A stretch of DNA of 64,000 nt from Flavisolibacter longurius (GCA_014163555.1 JACJGO010000010.1:101319-165318), one strand, 5' to 3'; positions 54,082 to 62,989 are shown, numbered from the stretch's first letter. Notes: generated by a model not told the origin, from the letters alone. Numbers and translations are program-made.

Positions 54082-54135
54082 GCCTACGATCTACCAAGGG
54101 TCGAAGCGCTCGATTCCGCCATTGGTGCAATTGCT
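54082..54135. repeat. Palindromic repeat, copy 8
   Basis: CCTACGATCTACCAAGGG core, now poorly paired, followed by TCGAAGCGCTCGATTCCGCC and ATTGGTGCAATTG. It shares its right half with copies 1, 3 and 4. Confidence 0.6.
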
Positions 54136-54374
54136 GGCTTTGTCGATCGTTACTATACGATTGAAGTTTCTGGATCAATCCATCTTCGCCACACGTTGTA
54201 TGTGTTCAGGCAATTGCTCCATGCTATCTAACACGGATGACATTTGTTGAAAACCCGGTACTCTACACTTAGCCCGGGTAATCATATGATGGCAAGCCGG
54301 CGGTTCGCTTTGGGATGGAGGGATAAAAAATGACAAATATTATATTAACTCAAGTTGCCGCTGTGAGTCTAAGG

Positions 54375-54422
54375 TGCCTGGCAATATCAAGAAGGCCAAC
54401 CTTCGGTGTATCGTAGTCCTCA
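54375..54422. repeat. Palindromic repeat, half copy 9
   Basis: GGCAATATCAAGAAGG with CCAACCTTCGGTGTATCGTAG matches the left half of the long copy at 42803; the right arm is lost. Confidence 0.55.
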
Positions 54423-54594
54423 TTTCAGCTTTGCTAATGTTTTATGTAAAATAACTTGAGTTCTCTAGCACAACCAGGCGTTCATCGGCAGTAGTTTTAA
54501 GGAAAGCGCCTTGCAGCGAAACCTTGTCGACCAATGGACATTAGTTCACACCGTAGTATGGTTCTGCCCTTCCTTTATGTTTTCAATTGGGCGT

Positions 54595-54891
54595 TTAGAG
54601 CCCGTATAGAAGAGTAAACGTTTTCGAAGGACGGGCAAGGTGCTTTTGCTTTAAACCACTGAAGATGAAACAAACAAAAGCTCCTCCAAAGAAGAAGGCC
54701 CATGCTGGTCTTCCACTTTTGACTGTTGAGTCCTTAACGACGCGTAGCGCTTTTTTCCCTTTTATCTTTTCCAGGGACATTGACACATCAACCGCCTGAA
54801 GGCGACCCTCCGTTAATTTAATCTTCTGTGCATTCATGGTTGTTGAACCCAATACCACAAAAGCCAAGAGCATTGTTTGTAATCGTTTCAT
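54595..54891 (-). pseudogene. 3'-truncated exported protein relic
   Basis: A 98-residue frame with a clean signal peptide (MLLAFVVLGSTTMNAQ) and then KIKLTEGRLQAVDVSMS and LRVVKDSTVK, which reads like the first strand of a LamG/DUF1080-type exported protein. After about residue 58 the sequence changes to a low-similarity, Phe-rich end without the expected continuation. So it is probably the start of a longer gene fused to unrelated sequence by deletion. It could be a real short protein. Confidence 0.45.
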
Positions 54892-55035
54892 ACACTACCA
54901 TTTTACATTGATCTGAGACGCCAGGGCAACCTCCTATGGCTTTATATATCCCAGAAACCTCCCATAGATAAAGCAGCAACGGGTGCTGGCAGGTTCAGCA
55001 TTTTGCTTTATCTTTTGAAACATCAAAGTGTTCCT

Positions 55036-56157
55036 ATGCAAATAAAAGAACTGCCCTTTTATGTCAAGGTCACTATCATCTTATTTGGCCTTATACTGGC
55101 CACCTACATTTTAATAAACCTAGGCGACATCCTGACTCCTCTGGCTTTTGCCGTTATCATTGCTATTTTGCTAAACCCTTTGGTGAACAAACTGGGCTCG
55201 TATAAATTAGGAAAAGTCCCATCCATCATCGTTGCCATGTTGCTAGCAATTATGGTGGTGGGAGGAATCCTTTATTTTTTATCCTCTCAAATTGCAGGCT
55301 TTGGGGAAAATCTGCCTGTATTAAAAGCAAAATTCAGCAGCCTGCTGGCAAGCCTTCAGAATTGGCTGCAACAGAAGTTTGGTCTTTCTATCGAAAAGCA
55401 ACTGGCTTTGATAGACGAAGCTGCCAACAGCAACAAAGCCCTTATTGGCGGCACTTTAAATACTGTCCTAGGTACACTGGGCGTTCTCTTATTGTTGCCA
55501 GTATATGTATTTCTGTTTCTTTTTTACAAAACCCTTATCCTGAATTTCTTTTACAAAGTATTTGCCGAAGAAAATGCCGCCAAGGTATCAGAGATACTGG
55601 GACAAACAAAGATTGCCATTCAAAGCTACATGGTGGGATTGCTGATGGAAGCTGCAATAGTAGCTGTGCTGAACTCAACTGCTCTACTAATTATCGGGGT
55701 CAAGTACGCATTTCTTCTGGGTGTTATTGGTGCTATTCTGAACATGCTGCCTTATATCGGTGGACTCATCGCCATCGCCCTGCCGCTCCTGATGGCCACT
55801 GTCACCAGCGAAGGCTATTCCATGCAGTTGTGGATTGTCATTGCTTACCTCACCATCCAATTTGTTGACAACAACTTCCTGGTGCCTTACATTGTATCTT
55901 CCAAAGTAAAAATAAATGCGCTGATCTCCATTGTGGCTGTTTTGCTGGGCGGGGCTCTATGGGGTGTGGCGGGTATGTTCCTCTCTATCCCCTTAGTAGG
56001 CATCTTAAAAATCATTTTTGACCGGGTGGATGGCCTGCAACCATGGGGTGAGTTGCTGGGAGATGAAGTGCCAACCGCGTTTAAATCCATTTCCTTTCGC
56101 AAGAAGAAAAAACCTTCTGTAGCGGAAAAGGTGGTGCAAAAATCAAAAGAGAAATAA
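55036..56157 (+). CDS. AI-2E/PerM-family membrane transporter
   Basis: 373 residues from the ATG at 55036. Paired N-terminal helices (VTIILFGLILATYILI, LTPLAFAVIIAILLNPLV) are followed by a soluble central part (VLKAKFSSLLASLQNWLQQKFG) and a C-terminal helix block with LGVIGAILNMLPYIGGLIAIALP and FVDNNFLVPYIVSSKVKINALISI, the family signatures. The C-terminus is basic (KKKKPSV). Members export small molecules or act in sodium/proton or quorum-signal traffic; the substrate cannot be inferred. It stands alone. Confidence 0.92.
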   Translation: MQIKELPFYVKVTIILFGLILATYILINLGDILTPLAFAVIIAILLNPLVNKLGSYKLGKVPSIIVAMLLAIMVVGGILYFLSSQIAGFGENLPVLKAKFSSLLASLQNWLQQKFGLSIEKQLALIDEAANSNKALIGGTLNTVLGTLGVLLLLPVYVFLFLFYKTLILNFFYKVFAEENAAKVSEILGQTKIAIQSYMVGLLMEAAIVAVLNSTALLIIGVKYAFLLGVIGAILNMLPYIGGLIAIALPLLMATVTSEGYSMQLWIVIAYLTIQFVDNNFLVPYIVSSKVKINALISIVAVLLGGALWGVAGMFLSIPLVGILKIIFDRVDGLQPWGELLGDEVPTAFKSISFRKKKKPSVAEKVVQKSKEK

Positions 56158-56300
56158 AAACCAGTGATCTTGCTGCATTTTCAGTTATTCGTACAGCACC
56201 AATAACAAAGCTTTCTCAGGTTATTCTGCCTACCAATCTGACGGTACTCAACCCTTGGCAAAAAGCAGGTGGGGAAATCTCAGGGCGTTTCCGTTAACCA

Positions 56301-56320
56301 CCTGTAATTACAGGCTTTTC
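56301..56320 (+). terminator. Weak terminator-like palindrome
   Basis: CCTGTAATTACAGG followed by CTTTTCG, about 140 bases past the transporter stop. The stem is short and the T tract is broken. Confidence 0.35.
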
Positions 56321-56334
56321 GTTATCAGATCTTT

Positions 56335-56604
56335 TTAAATAACAACTTCTGAAAACAATTCAGCCTTCAGCTTCGATAGCCTCGCATTCTCAGCGATACC
56401 TTCTTTTGTAATGGAGTAGGTAATTGGAGTGCTATGTTCGAGGACGCAGATATAGCCGCTGATAGTGAGCTGGTGGAGAAGATATTTTAGTTGGTTTGCA
56501 TCGGGTATGAAACCAAGTTTTTCTTTTTTTGCCAATTCCTCCGCTTTCAATGTTTTGAACTCTGTTAGTGTCGCAAGAAGTATGTTTCGGGTAAGAAATT
56601 TCAT
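56335..56604 (-). CDS. Small winged-helix-like protein, paralog A
   Basis: 89 residues from the ATG at 56604 (MKFLTRNILLATLTEF). It aligns with the protein at 61598-61891 over 75 residues; shared signatures are LxxLTxSGxIxVL, PITYxITxxGI and LGxxPxxxQL. The pattern helix-helix-beta hairpin suggests a winged-helix DNA-binding fold, here without a sensor domain. It probably acts in the cytoplasm as a small regulator; the family name is not known to me. Confidence 0.6.
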   Translation of the reverse strand: MKFLTRNILLATLTEFKTLKAEELAKKEKLGFIPDANQLKYLLHQLTISGYICVLEHSTPITYSITKEGIAENARLSKLKAELFSEVVI

Positions 56605-56621
56605 TCTACTCTGACTGAGGT

Positions 56622-56652
56622 TAAAAAACCAGCCGACGGGTACTGCGGCTGG
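56622..56652 (-). terminator. Terminator of the FAS1 gene
   Basis: On the minus strand, CCAGCCG and CGGCTGG (56629-56635 with 56646-56652) form a seven-pair stem with a ten-base loop, followed by six T and a purine break. It lies 27 bases after the FAS1 stop and separates it from the winged-helix-like gene. Confidence 0.75.
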
Positions 56653-56678
56653 CTTAAAAGGTATCAACTAAGATGGGA

Positions 56679-57086
56679 TTAATTTTTTAATACGGTGTCT
56701 AAGGAATAAACAACCCCATTCGAGCTGGCTATTTCCCGGTTGGCAAGTGTTGACCCGCCGACTGTAATTGCACCGGCAGCTACATGAACAAGCAGCTCTT
56801 TTCCATCAATAGTTTGCAACTTGTCACCTTCCTTAAAATCTTTTAGCTTAACCTTTCCCACAACAACATGTTGACGAAGGAGTCTCGTCAGCTTAATTTT
56901 ACTCTCCGGTTTTAGCAACTCGTCCACTATGCCGCTATCCAGTTTTCCGAATGCCATATCGGAAGGTGCAAAGACAGTAAACGGTCCTGCGCCACTCAAT
57001 ACCTGGTCCAAGCCGGATGCAATCATTCCTTTCTTTAAGGTTGTCAAGTTTTTTTCATCATTGACAACTTGCGTAATATTTGACAT
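56679..57086 (-). CDS. Fasciclin (FAS1) domain protein
   Basis: 135 residues, ATG at 57086. A single FAS1 domain fills the protein: NLTTLKKGMIASGLDQVLSG, FTVFAPSDMAFGKL, the LLRQHVVVGKVKLKDF H2-type motif, and LANREIASSNGVVYSLDTVL at the C-terminus. No signal peptide is seen, unusual because FAS1 proteins are normally exported adhesins. So it may be cytoplasmic or exported by a non-Sec route. A terminator follows. Confidence 0.9.
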   Translation of the reverse strand: MSNITQVVNDEKNLTTLKKGMIASGLDQVLSGAGPFTVFAPSDMAFGKLDSGIVDELLKPESKIKLTRLLRQHVVVGKVKLKDFKEGDKLQTIDGKELLVHVAAGAITVGGSTLANREIASSNGVVYSLDTVLKN

Positions 57087-57420
57087 TAGTATGATTTACG
57101 TACCCGCAGAATAACAGGTACATATGTAATGTAAACCTTTTCGGGGGGCTCTGGTGTTAACACTTCGCTTTAGCCTATAAAACAATAATCTATACTAGAG
57201 AATATATATAAAACCACAGAATAGAGAAGGCACAATCTTCAACTTAGGTTGATTGGTTAGGCATACAGCTTACCATCAGCGAATCGATCTAGACGATACC
57301 CAGGATATAAGATAGTCGCAGGAGTAAATAATAAGCCGCATAGAAATGCGGCTTATTAAGTTGAGATGGAATAACCCGCTAAAGCAGTTACTCTGAAAAG
57401 CGGCGCTCTGTCATTGATTA
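57087..57420. other. Intergenic gap
   Basis: About 330 bases with no gene; it includes the terminator at 57330-57357. Confidence 0.4.
57330..57357 (-). terminator. Hairpin terminator of the baeRF-like gene
   Basis: Perfect 12-pair stem AATAAGCCGCAT/ATGCGGCTTATT with a four-base loop. On the minus strand it is followed by ATTTACT, a weak T tract. It lies about 65 bases after the stop at 57421. Confidence 0.65.
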
Positions 57421-57798
57421 CTAGTTAAACTTCGTAGAAATAAAAGCCAGAAGGCTTTCTTCACTCATTTTATTTGTTGTACTATGTTGAGCCACTACTT
57501 TTTTAAACTGCGGTGTTTCTGCCATATAGCGGATAAACTGTTCTTGTACCTGACCGGTGCCAGTCACATATAGCTCGTCAATGTTTTGCATATGGGTCGC
57601 AATACTTTTGAAATAAGATTGACGCAATGTTTTTTCGTTGTTGTTGGCAGCATTTTCATTTGAATTGCCTTGCGATCCGGCGTTCATCTCATGACCAAGG
57701 ACAACAAACTCTCCTGTCTCTAATTTCTCTCTGCCGATGATTGTGGCCTGATGAGAATCCATCCAAATACCAAACTGCTTTTTGTTTTTATCTGACAT
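57421..57798 (-). CDS. baeRF-like (eRF1 domain 3-like) small protein
   Basis: 125 residues, ATG at 57798. The layout is GIWMDSHQATIIG strand-helix, a Gln/Asn-rich loop, then YFKSIATHMQNIDELYVTGTGQVQEQFIRYMAETPQF split in two helices and a strand, and KVVAQHSTTNKMSEESLLAFI. The last part resembles the C-terminal domain of archaeo-eukaryotic release-factor-like (baeRF) proteins, which bind ribosomes or RNA. The family call is by fold pattern, not by exact motif. It is 62 bases from the OmpA gene on the same strand. Confidence 0.5.
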   Translation of the reverse strand: MSDKNKKQFGIWMDSHQATIIGREKLETGEFVVLGHEMNAGSQGNSNENAANNNEKTLRQSYFKSIATHMQNIDELYVTGTGQVQEQFIRYMAETPQFKKVVAQHSTTNKMSEESLLAFISTKFN

Positions 57799-57860
57799 AA
57801 CTTTTATTTACTGTTTATTATATGTTGCGAGCCTTAGCGTGGTGGAAATTTTCTTTCCCC

Positions 57861-58535
57861 TTACTTCTGCGCTTCTGTTTTGGCTTCCGCCTTCATCTTT
57901 TCATTCGCCGTGATCACAAATTCAACACGCCTGTTTGATGCACGTCCTTCCTCGGTATCGTTCACTGCAATCGGGTCCGATTCGCCCTTTCCCACTGCGG
58001 TCAGTCTTGCTGTGTTTATCCCATTTTGGCCTGCATAACTTGTGACTGAACTTGCACGAGCCTTAGAGAGTGTTTGATTGTAAGTATCCGACCCTTTGTT
58101 ATCAGTGTGACCAATGATGGTGATATTGGTTTCGGGATACTTTGTCAGAATACTATTCAGTTTATCAAGATTAGTCTTGGCCGTTTCGTTCAGGTCTGAA
58201 CGATTGTAGGCAAACAGCACTTTTTCATTAAATCGGATAATAATTCCCTCTCCTTCCCTAATGACTTCCGCATCCTTCATTTCTTTGGCAATGGCTTCGG
58301 CCTGCTTATCCATGTTTCTACCGATGACAGCACCTGTACCGCCACCCGCTGCGGCACCGATGATTGCACCCATGGCCGTGTTACCCGCAATTTTACCAAC
58401 AACAGCACCTACAGCACCTCCGCCAGCAGCACCTATCACAGCTCCTTTTTGTGATCGTGTAGCCGTACTGCAGCCTGCAGCAATCACCAAACAAAACGCT
58501 ATCAATAGTGTGGTGAATAAACTTTTGCTCATCAT
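57861..58535 (-). CDS. OmpA-family lipoprotein with glycine-zipper segment
   Basis: 224 residues from the ATG at 58535; an in-frame ATG at 58577 adds 14 residues and is possible. Lipoprotein signal with lipobox IAAGC. A glycine-zipper segment (about 28-75, GAVIGAAGGGAVGAVVG and the like) is followed by an OmpA/MotB peptidoglycan-binding domain (about 100-210: NITIIGHTDNKGSDTYNQTLSKARA, AVGKGESDPIA, NRRVEFVI). Outer-membrane lipoprotein that binds cell wall. It follows the MlaD gene by about 210 bases on the same strand. Confidence 0.9.
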   Translation of the reverse strand: MMSKSLFTTLLIAFCLVIAAGCSTATRSQKGAVIGAAGGGAVGAVVGKIAGNTAMGAIIGAAAGGGTGAVIGRNMDKQAEAIAKEMKDAEVIREGEGIIIRFNEKVLFAYNRSDLNETAKTNLDKLNSILTKYPETNITIIGHTDNKGSDTYNQTLSKARASSVTSYAGQNGINTARLTAVGKGESDPIAVNDTEEGRASNRRVEFVITANEKMKAEAKTEAQK

Positions 58536-58748
58536 CTTACCATTTTCTAAACTGAGATTCTCATTCTTTTTTATCATCTTTTAATTTGTCTACTGGCAGA
58601 ATAGCCAGCAATAGTGTAATGTAGGCTTTCGTTATGGTCATTGGTGTTAAGGGGTAGCTTTCGAGCAGATATATCTTATGGAACAAAGAATGCAAGTCAG
58701 TTCTTATCTAATGACAGTTTGTTATTATAAAAACTGTTCGAGAACTTT

Positions 58749-59786
58749 TTAAAACCTGGTGGTGTCTTTCACAAGCAGCGGCTTTAAACCCTGGTTCATT
58801 TCTTCCGACAGTTTCTTTTCTGCTTTTATTTTAGCATCAGCAGCCTTCTTCTCATCTGCCTTCAGCTTTGCCTCTGCCTTTTCTTTTTTCTTGAAAAATC
58901 CTCTCAAAAGAAAATTGCTCTGCAGGGCTTCCATATTTTCATCCAGTTTTCTGGTAGCACCCTCGAGATTGATAAGTGTCTTATCCAGTGTGTTGCCTAC
59001 TTTCTCATCGGTTACCAGACGAGACAAAACTCCCTTGTCGCTGTTCATTTTTGCACTGAACGTTTTAAATTCATCAGAAGAGTTTTGCAAGTTGGCAACG
59101 GTCTGCCGAATATTGTTGGCCATCACTTCATCGGTCATCAGTGCAGACATAGCCCCTTTGTCGCTGTTCATCATCACTGCAAACTTTGCGAATTGTTCTG
59201 AACTGCCTTTCAGATTCGTCAGCGTAGTCTCCAGGCTATTTGCAAAGGCTTCATCACCCATCACTTTCGAGAGCAGCCCTTTGTTGTTATTCATGTTATA
59301 GGTGAACTTTGCAAGTTCTGTTGAAATAATGGCTGCATTATCTACATTCGTCTTCAGGCTGGCCATGATGTCGTCCATATCAATGGGTTTCCTGGTTGAA
59401 ATGATGTCGCCATCTTTGACAAAGGCAGTATCAGTTGAACCGGGATTAATAGTCAGCACCTTGTCTCCCATCAGGCCGTCCGAACCAATAGTGGCAGTTG
59501 CATCGGTCTTAATAAACTCCTGCACTTCCTTCCTGATCATCAGTTCCACTATGACCAGGGTATCCGTCAAGGTAATGGTGTTCACGCTGCCGATATTGAT
59601 GCCGGAAAAACGAACATTGTTTCCTTCTTTCAAACCACCAGCTGACTTAAAGTGGGCGGTTAAAAAGAAGGTGGACCCGAACAGGTTTTTCTGCTTGCCT
59701 ACAAAATATATCGTACCGGCGAAGAGCACCAATCCGATAATCACAAACATTCCTAATTTCCAACTTGAACCTTTTTCTTTACGCAT
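58749..59786 (-). CDS. MlaD-like MCE-domain lipid-binding protein
   Basis: 345 residues, ATG at 59786. One N-terminal membrane helix (about 10-28, LGMFVIIGLVLFAGTIYFVG) and an MCE domain (about 38-115, LTAHFKSAGGLKEGNNVRFSGINIGSVN). A long helical extension follows with repeated LMTDEVMANNIRQT-type segments and an Ala/Lys-rich end. MCE proteins form periplasmic hexamers that pass lipids between the membranes. It is the last gene of the MlaE-MlaF-MlaD operon, 18 bases after MlaF. Confidence 0.93.
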   Translation of the reverse strand: MRKEKGSSWKLGMFVIIGLVLFAGTIYFVGKQKNLFGSTFFLTAHFKSAGGLKEGNNVRFSGINIGSVNTITLTDTLVIVELMIRKEVQEFIKTDATATIGSDGLMGDKVLTINPGSTDTAFVKDGDIISTRKPIDMDDIMASLKTNVDNAAIISTELAKFTYNMNNNKGLLSKVMGDEAFANSLETTLTNLKGSSEQFAKFAVMMNSDKGAMSALMTDEVMANNIRQTVANLQNSSDEFKTFSAKMNSDKGVLSRLVTDEKVGNTLDKTLINLEGATRKLDENMEALQSNFLLRGFFKKKEKAEAKLKADEKKAADAKIKAEKKLSEEMNQGLKPLLVKDTTRF

Positions 59787-59804
59787 AAATTTTTTTAAAT
59801 CAGA

Positions 59805-60587
59805 TTAGATAAAAAAGGACCTGATCCAGGCATCGCCGCTTTTTTCCAGTTCATCGTAACTTCCTTCGGCAACCATCACTCCTTCCTTTAAGATCACTAG
59901 CCTGTCTCCTGTCTGCTTTGCACATGCCATGTCGTGAGTAATAATTACGGCCGTTGTTTTATATTGCTCCTGCACCTTTAGCATCAGTTCACTGATCTCC
60001 CTGGAGGTGATGGTATCCAACCCAGTGGTCGGTTCATCGTATAAAATAATTTCCGGCTTTAGAATGAGGGTACGAGCCAGCCCTATTCTTTTACGCATAC
60101 CGCCCGACAGCTCAGACGGCATTTTATCAATCGCCACAGCGAGGCCTACACTTTCCAGCGCCTCTGTCACAGCCAACTCCACTTCTTTTTCTGTCAGCTT
60201 TTTGAAATGGCGCCGCAGCGGAAATTCCAGGTTTTCCCGGACAGTCATCGAGTCGTACAACGCTGCATTTTGAAAAAGAAAGCCCACCCGTATTCTCAGC
60301 TGATTTAGTTCTTTGGCGTTTACCATGGCAATGTCCTGGTCAAACAGGCGGATCTCTCCTTTGTCTGCTTCCACCAGTCCCACCATGCATTTAATGGTAA
60401 CGGATTTTCCCGAACCTGATTTACCCAGAACCACCAGGTTCTCGCCTTTTTTTACCATCAGATCAACGCCCTTTAATACCGGGTTCCTTGCGCCAAATGA
60501 TTTATAGAGGCCTTTCACCTTTATTACTGGCGGCGATATAACCGCAGCTTGCCTGCTTCTTGTTTCTGTCAGTTGTTCCTGCTTCAT
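59805..60587 (-). CDS. MlaF-like ABC transporter ATPase
   Basis: 260 residues, ATG at 60587. Walker A GKSGSGKSVT, Q loop FLFQNAALYD, signature LSGGMRKRIGLART, Walker B EIILYDEPTTGLD and switch His in VIITHDM. All motifs are intact. It powers the MlaE permease for inner-to-outer membrane phospholipid transport (or its reverse). Six bases separate it from the MlaE gene upstream, so the operon is tight. Confidence 0.94.
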   Translation of the reverse strand: MKQEQLTETRSRQAAVISPPVIKVKGLYKSFGARNPVLKGVDLMVKKGENLVVLGKSGSGKSVTIKCMVGLVEADKGEIRLFDQDIAMVNAKELNQLRIRVGFLFQNAALYDSMTVRENLEFPLRRHFKKLTEKEVELAVTEALESVGLAVAIDKMPSELSGGMRKRIGLARTLILKPEIILYDEPTTGLDTITSREISELMLKVQEQYKTTAVIITHDMACAKQTGDRLVILKEGVMVAEGSYDELEKSGDAWIRSFFI

Positions 60588-60592
60588 ATGAA

Positions 60593-61396
60593 TTAATAAA
60601 ATAGATCAGTGATCTGCACCGCCAGCATGTCGATGATGAAGATGGACAGGGATGCTACAACGACGGCCGCATTGGCGGCCTTGCCTACGCTTTCTGTTCC
60701 GCTGGCGGCAGTATAGCCTTTGAAGCAACCAATCATGCCAATAAAAAATCCGAAAAAGAAGGTTTTAATCGTGGCCGGGACGATGTCAATAAAATCGAGT
60801 GACTCTAATACCTGCGAGGAATAGCGAACCATGTTGACATCGCCGTGAATATTGATGCCGACAAACCCGCCTAAAATACCGACACCGTCTGCAAACACGA
60901 CCAATATCGGCACCATTAGCGTGGTAGCCAGGATCCTGGTTACCACCAAATATTTAAATGGGTTGATGCCTGAGACTTCCATTGCATCAATCTGTTCTGT
61001 TACTTTCATAGATCCCAGTTCTGCACCAATACCGGAAGCAATCTTTCCGGCACAGATTAACCCCGTGATGACCGGGGCTATTTCCCGTATTAGAGAAAGT
61101 GCCACCATGCCTGGTAGCCAGGATTCTGCGCCAAATTCAGCCAGTGTGGGCCGGGATTGAATGGTGAGCACCAGGCCCATGATAAATCCTGTTATACCCA
61201 CCAATGGCAAGGATTTGTAGCCGATGGAAAAACATTGCCGCACGAACTCTTTTCCTTCAAAAGGAAAGGAAAAGAGTTCTTTAAAAAACCTCCCGATGAA
61301 TACCGAAGCATCTCCCGCGCCATCAAGATTGCGCTGAATGGTTATGTTCAAAATAGATAGTTTATAACCTGATACAGGGCAAATAAATCGTTGCAC
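60593..61396 (-). CDS. MlaE-like ABC transporter permease
   Basis: 267 residues from a GTG at 61396; no ATG fits, and a TTG at about 61351 (LNITIQRNL) is an alternative. Five to six membrane helices; signatures include LVGITGFIMGLVLTIQ, GAELGSMKVTEQIDAMEVSG, the coupling-helix region with NPFKYLVVTR, and TESVGKAANAAVV. It is the inner-membrane core of the Mla/MCE transporter. First gene of the operon. Confidence 0.92.
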   Translation of the reverse strand: MQRFICPVSGYKLSILNITIQRNLDGAGDASVFIGRFFKELFSFPFEGKEFVRQCFSIGYKSLPLVGITGFIMGLVLTIQSRPTLAEFGAESWLPGMVALSLIREIAPVITGLICAGKIASGIGAELGSMKVTEQIDAMEVSGINPFKYLVVTRILATTLMVPILVVFADGVGILGGFVGINIHGDVNMVRYSSQVLESLDFIDIVPATIKTFFFGFFIGMIGCFKGYTAASGTESVGKAANAAVVVASLSIFIIDMLAVQITDLFY

Positions 61397-61597
61397 CAGG
61401 GTCGTTAGTAGAAAAATATTTGTAGTTAGGTTTGTGAGAAAGGTGTATTGTAATTGCTCCTTTGATGGAAGAAAATGGCTGGCAACAGGCCGTTGTAAAA
61501 GCCGTTTTGATCGGCATTGGCGAAAATGCTTGGCTTGTCGGGGTGGAGAGATTCCTTCGCTTAGCTGGTGGGCTAAACGATTGATAATAGGCGAAGC

Positions 61598-61891
61598 CTA
61601 GTCCGTACTTAATTGAATTCTTATCCCTTCATCAATACCTTTTTGTGTAATGGTGTAGGTAATCGGTTCTGCACCGGAAAGCACCTGAATATGTCCGCTT
61701 AGAGTAAGTTCACTTAGGAGGAAACCTAGCTGCTGTTTATTGGGAACAACGCCGAGATTTTCCACTTTTGCGATATCACCTTCCGTCAGCGTTTCATGTT
61801 TAATGAGGGTATCGAGAAGAATTTTTCGGTTAACCGGCAAAAAGGTTGAAAGCTTCTGATTGATTTTTTCCGCCTCTTTAATTTTTGACAT
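61598..61891 (-). CDS. Small winged-helix-like protein, paralog B
   Basis: 97 residues from the ATG at 61891; the frame is open upstream but not protein-like. It aligns with the gene at 56335: IAKVENLGVVPNKQQLGFLLSELTLSGHIQVL, split by variable residues, and PITYTITQKGIDEG. A 20-residue Lys-rich N-terminal extension distinguishes it. It lies just upstream of the MlaE gene on the same strand, so it could regulate that operon; only position supports this. Confidence 0.6.
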   Translation of the reverse strand: MSKIKEAEKINQKLSTFLPVNRKILLDTLIKHETLTEGDIAKVENLGVVPNKQQLGFLLSELTLSGHIQVLSGAEPITYTITQKGIDEGIRIQLSTD

Positions 61892-62063
61892 GTAGATGAT
61901 TGACCTGCCAGTGAAATAACCGGCAATAGTGTAATCTAAGCTTCTTTGACCAGCTTCGGTGTTAAGGAGTTGCTTTGTGCTTCTACTAATTACCCAAAGC
62001 ATAAATAAGAAGTATATTTTCTCTAATTAGAGGTATGCGGCCTGACTATTGAGGGTAAGGGAT

Positions 62064-62255
62064 ATGGGTACGACAAATGTTTTCATCCAATTGGCCAATA
62101 AAGTGCAGTTTGAACTTTTCGGCAATTTTCTGAAAGGGAATCTAATCACTTTCCTAGTGCATGATGCTGCTTCATTAAGCTATAAATGTGTGCTTGACGA
62201 TTACCAAATAGTAATTGCTAAGACGCAATTCAAATCAATTGTTACTGAGTTATAA
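62064..62255 (+). CDS. Small hypothetical protein
   Basis: 63 residues from the ATG at 62064. Beta-strand-like sequence (FIQLANKVQFELFGNF, YKCVLDDYQIVIA) without signal or membrane segment. No family recognised; isolated between gaps. It could be a fragment of a larger gene. Confidence 0.35.
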   Translation: MGTTNVFIQLANKVQFELFGNFLKGNLITFLVHDAASLSYKCVLDDYQIVIAKTQFKSIVTEL

Positions 62256-62989
62256 AGCAATAACGATTAAAATTCTGAAGTTTAGTTATTGCTTATTAAC
62301 CAATGGCTTTACTGCGTTTTACTTTGCCTCAGACGTAATGCGGTACCTCTTGTAATGAAGAGAATGTATTATAATTGGTATCACATTAGATACTCAGCCC
62401 GTCCTCTGTACCGAAGCAGGTCCATCGGTCGTTAGTAGTTGCCTGTTTACTTTTTCCTGACTAACCTTTTTGAGCAGAAGTGCATAAGAAATTTTGAGCA
62501 TCTAAGTTTTCATGTAAATCCCTTTCACTTTCCCAAACTCCTTGTGTTTAAGAATACTTTCAGTGAATAGGGTTTCTCTTTCTGAAATAAGTGATGCTAA
62601 GGCTATCAATTTTGCTTCTAAGTTTTGTTCTAACATGACAGAAGGTTTTTTGTGGTGGCAAAACCTATTAGTCGTTAAGTGTGGAGAGAAAACACATAAG
62701 ATGATCCCTTGTTGCCGAGGGTTTCGTTCGCTCTGTTCAGAGGTGGCTAATAGCTGAGTTGCGAATGAACGTTGTAAAAGATGGGCGCACTGTAATTATC
62801 GATGAGACCGCCAAAAAAATCTATTTGAGATAAGTTCGAAGTAAGTACACGAATACTATTTTCTCGGAGAGCGACACCTTAACACCGATGTCGGTTCAAT
62901 ATGGCTAGCTTACAGTGCGCCGTTAGTTTGCCGGTTCAAACATCTTCAAAGTTCCATGACAGACAAAGCAAATTTTTAACAGATAAATC
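62256..62989. other. Gap with a 12-bp inverted repeat
   Basis: About 730 bases with no convincing gene. GGCGCACTGTAA (62784-62795) and TTACAGTGCGCC (62910-62921) are exact inverted repeats about 115 bases apart. A short frame at 62768 (MNVVKDGRTVIIDETAKKI) lies across the left arm. Confidence 0.4.

Larger units (their letters stand above)
53389..54594. other. 1.2-kb repeat-rich gap upstream of the TerY-P operon
   Basis: No supportable gene. It holds a nested hairpin at 53617-53670 and three copies of the palindromic repeat (53803, 54082, 54375). The operon promoter should be in its first 200 bases, but no motif is clear. Confidence 0.5.

Noticed and set aside
53998..54231. 77-residue plus-strand frame upstream of the TerY-P operon
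   Set aside because: Most of it is repeat copy 8; no homology-like features.
62542..62757. 71-residue plus-strand frame
   Set aside because: Starts in an AT-rich gap and has no coding-like composition or context.
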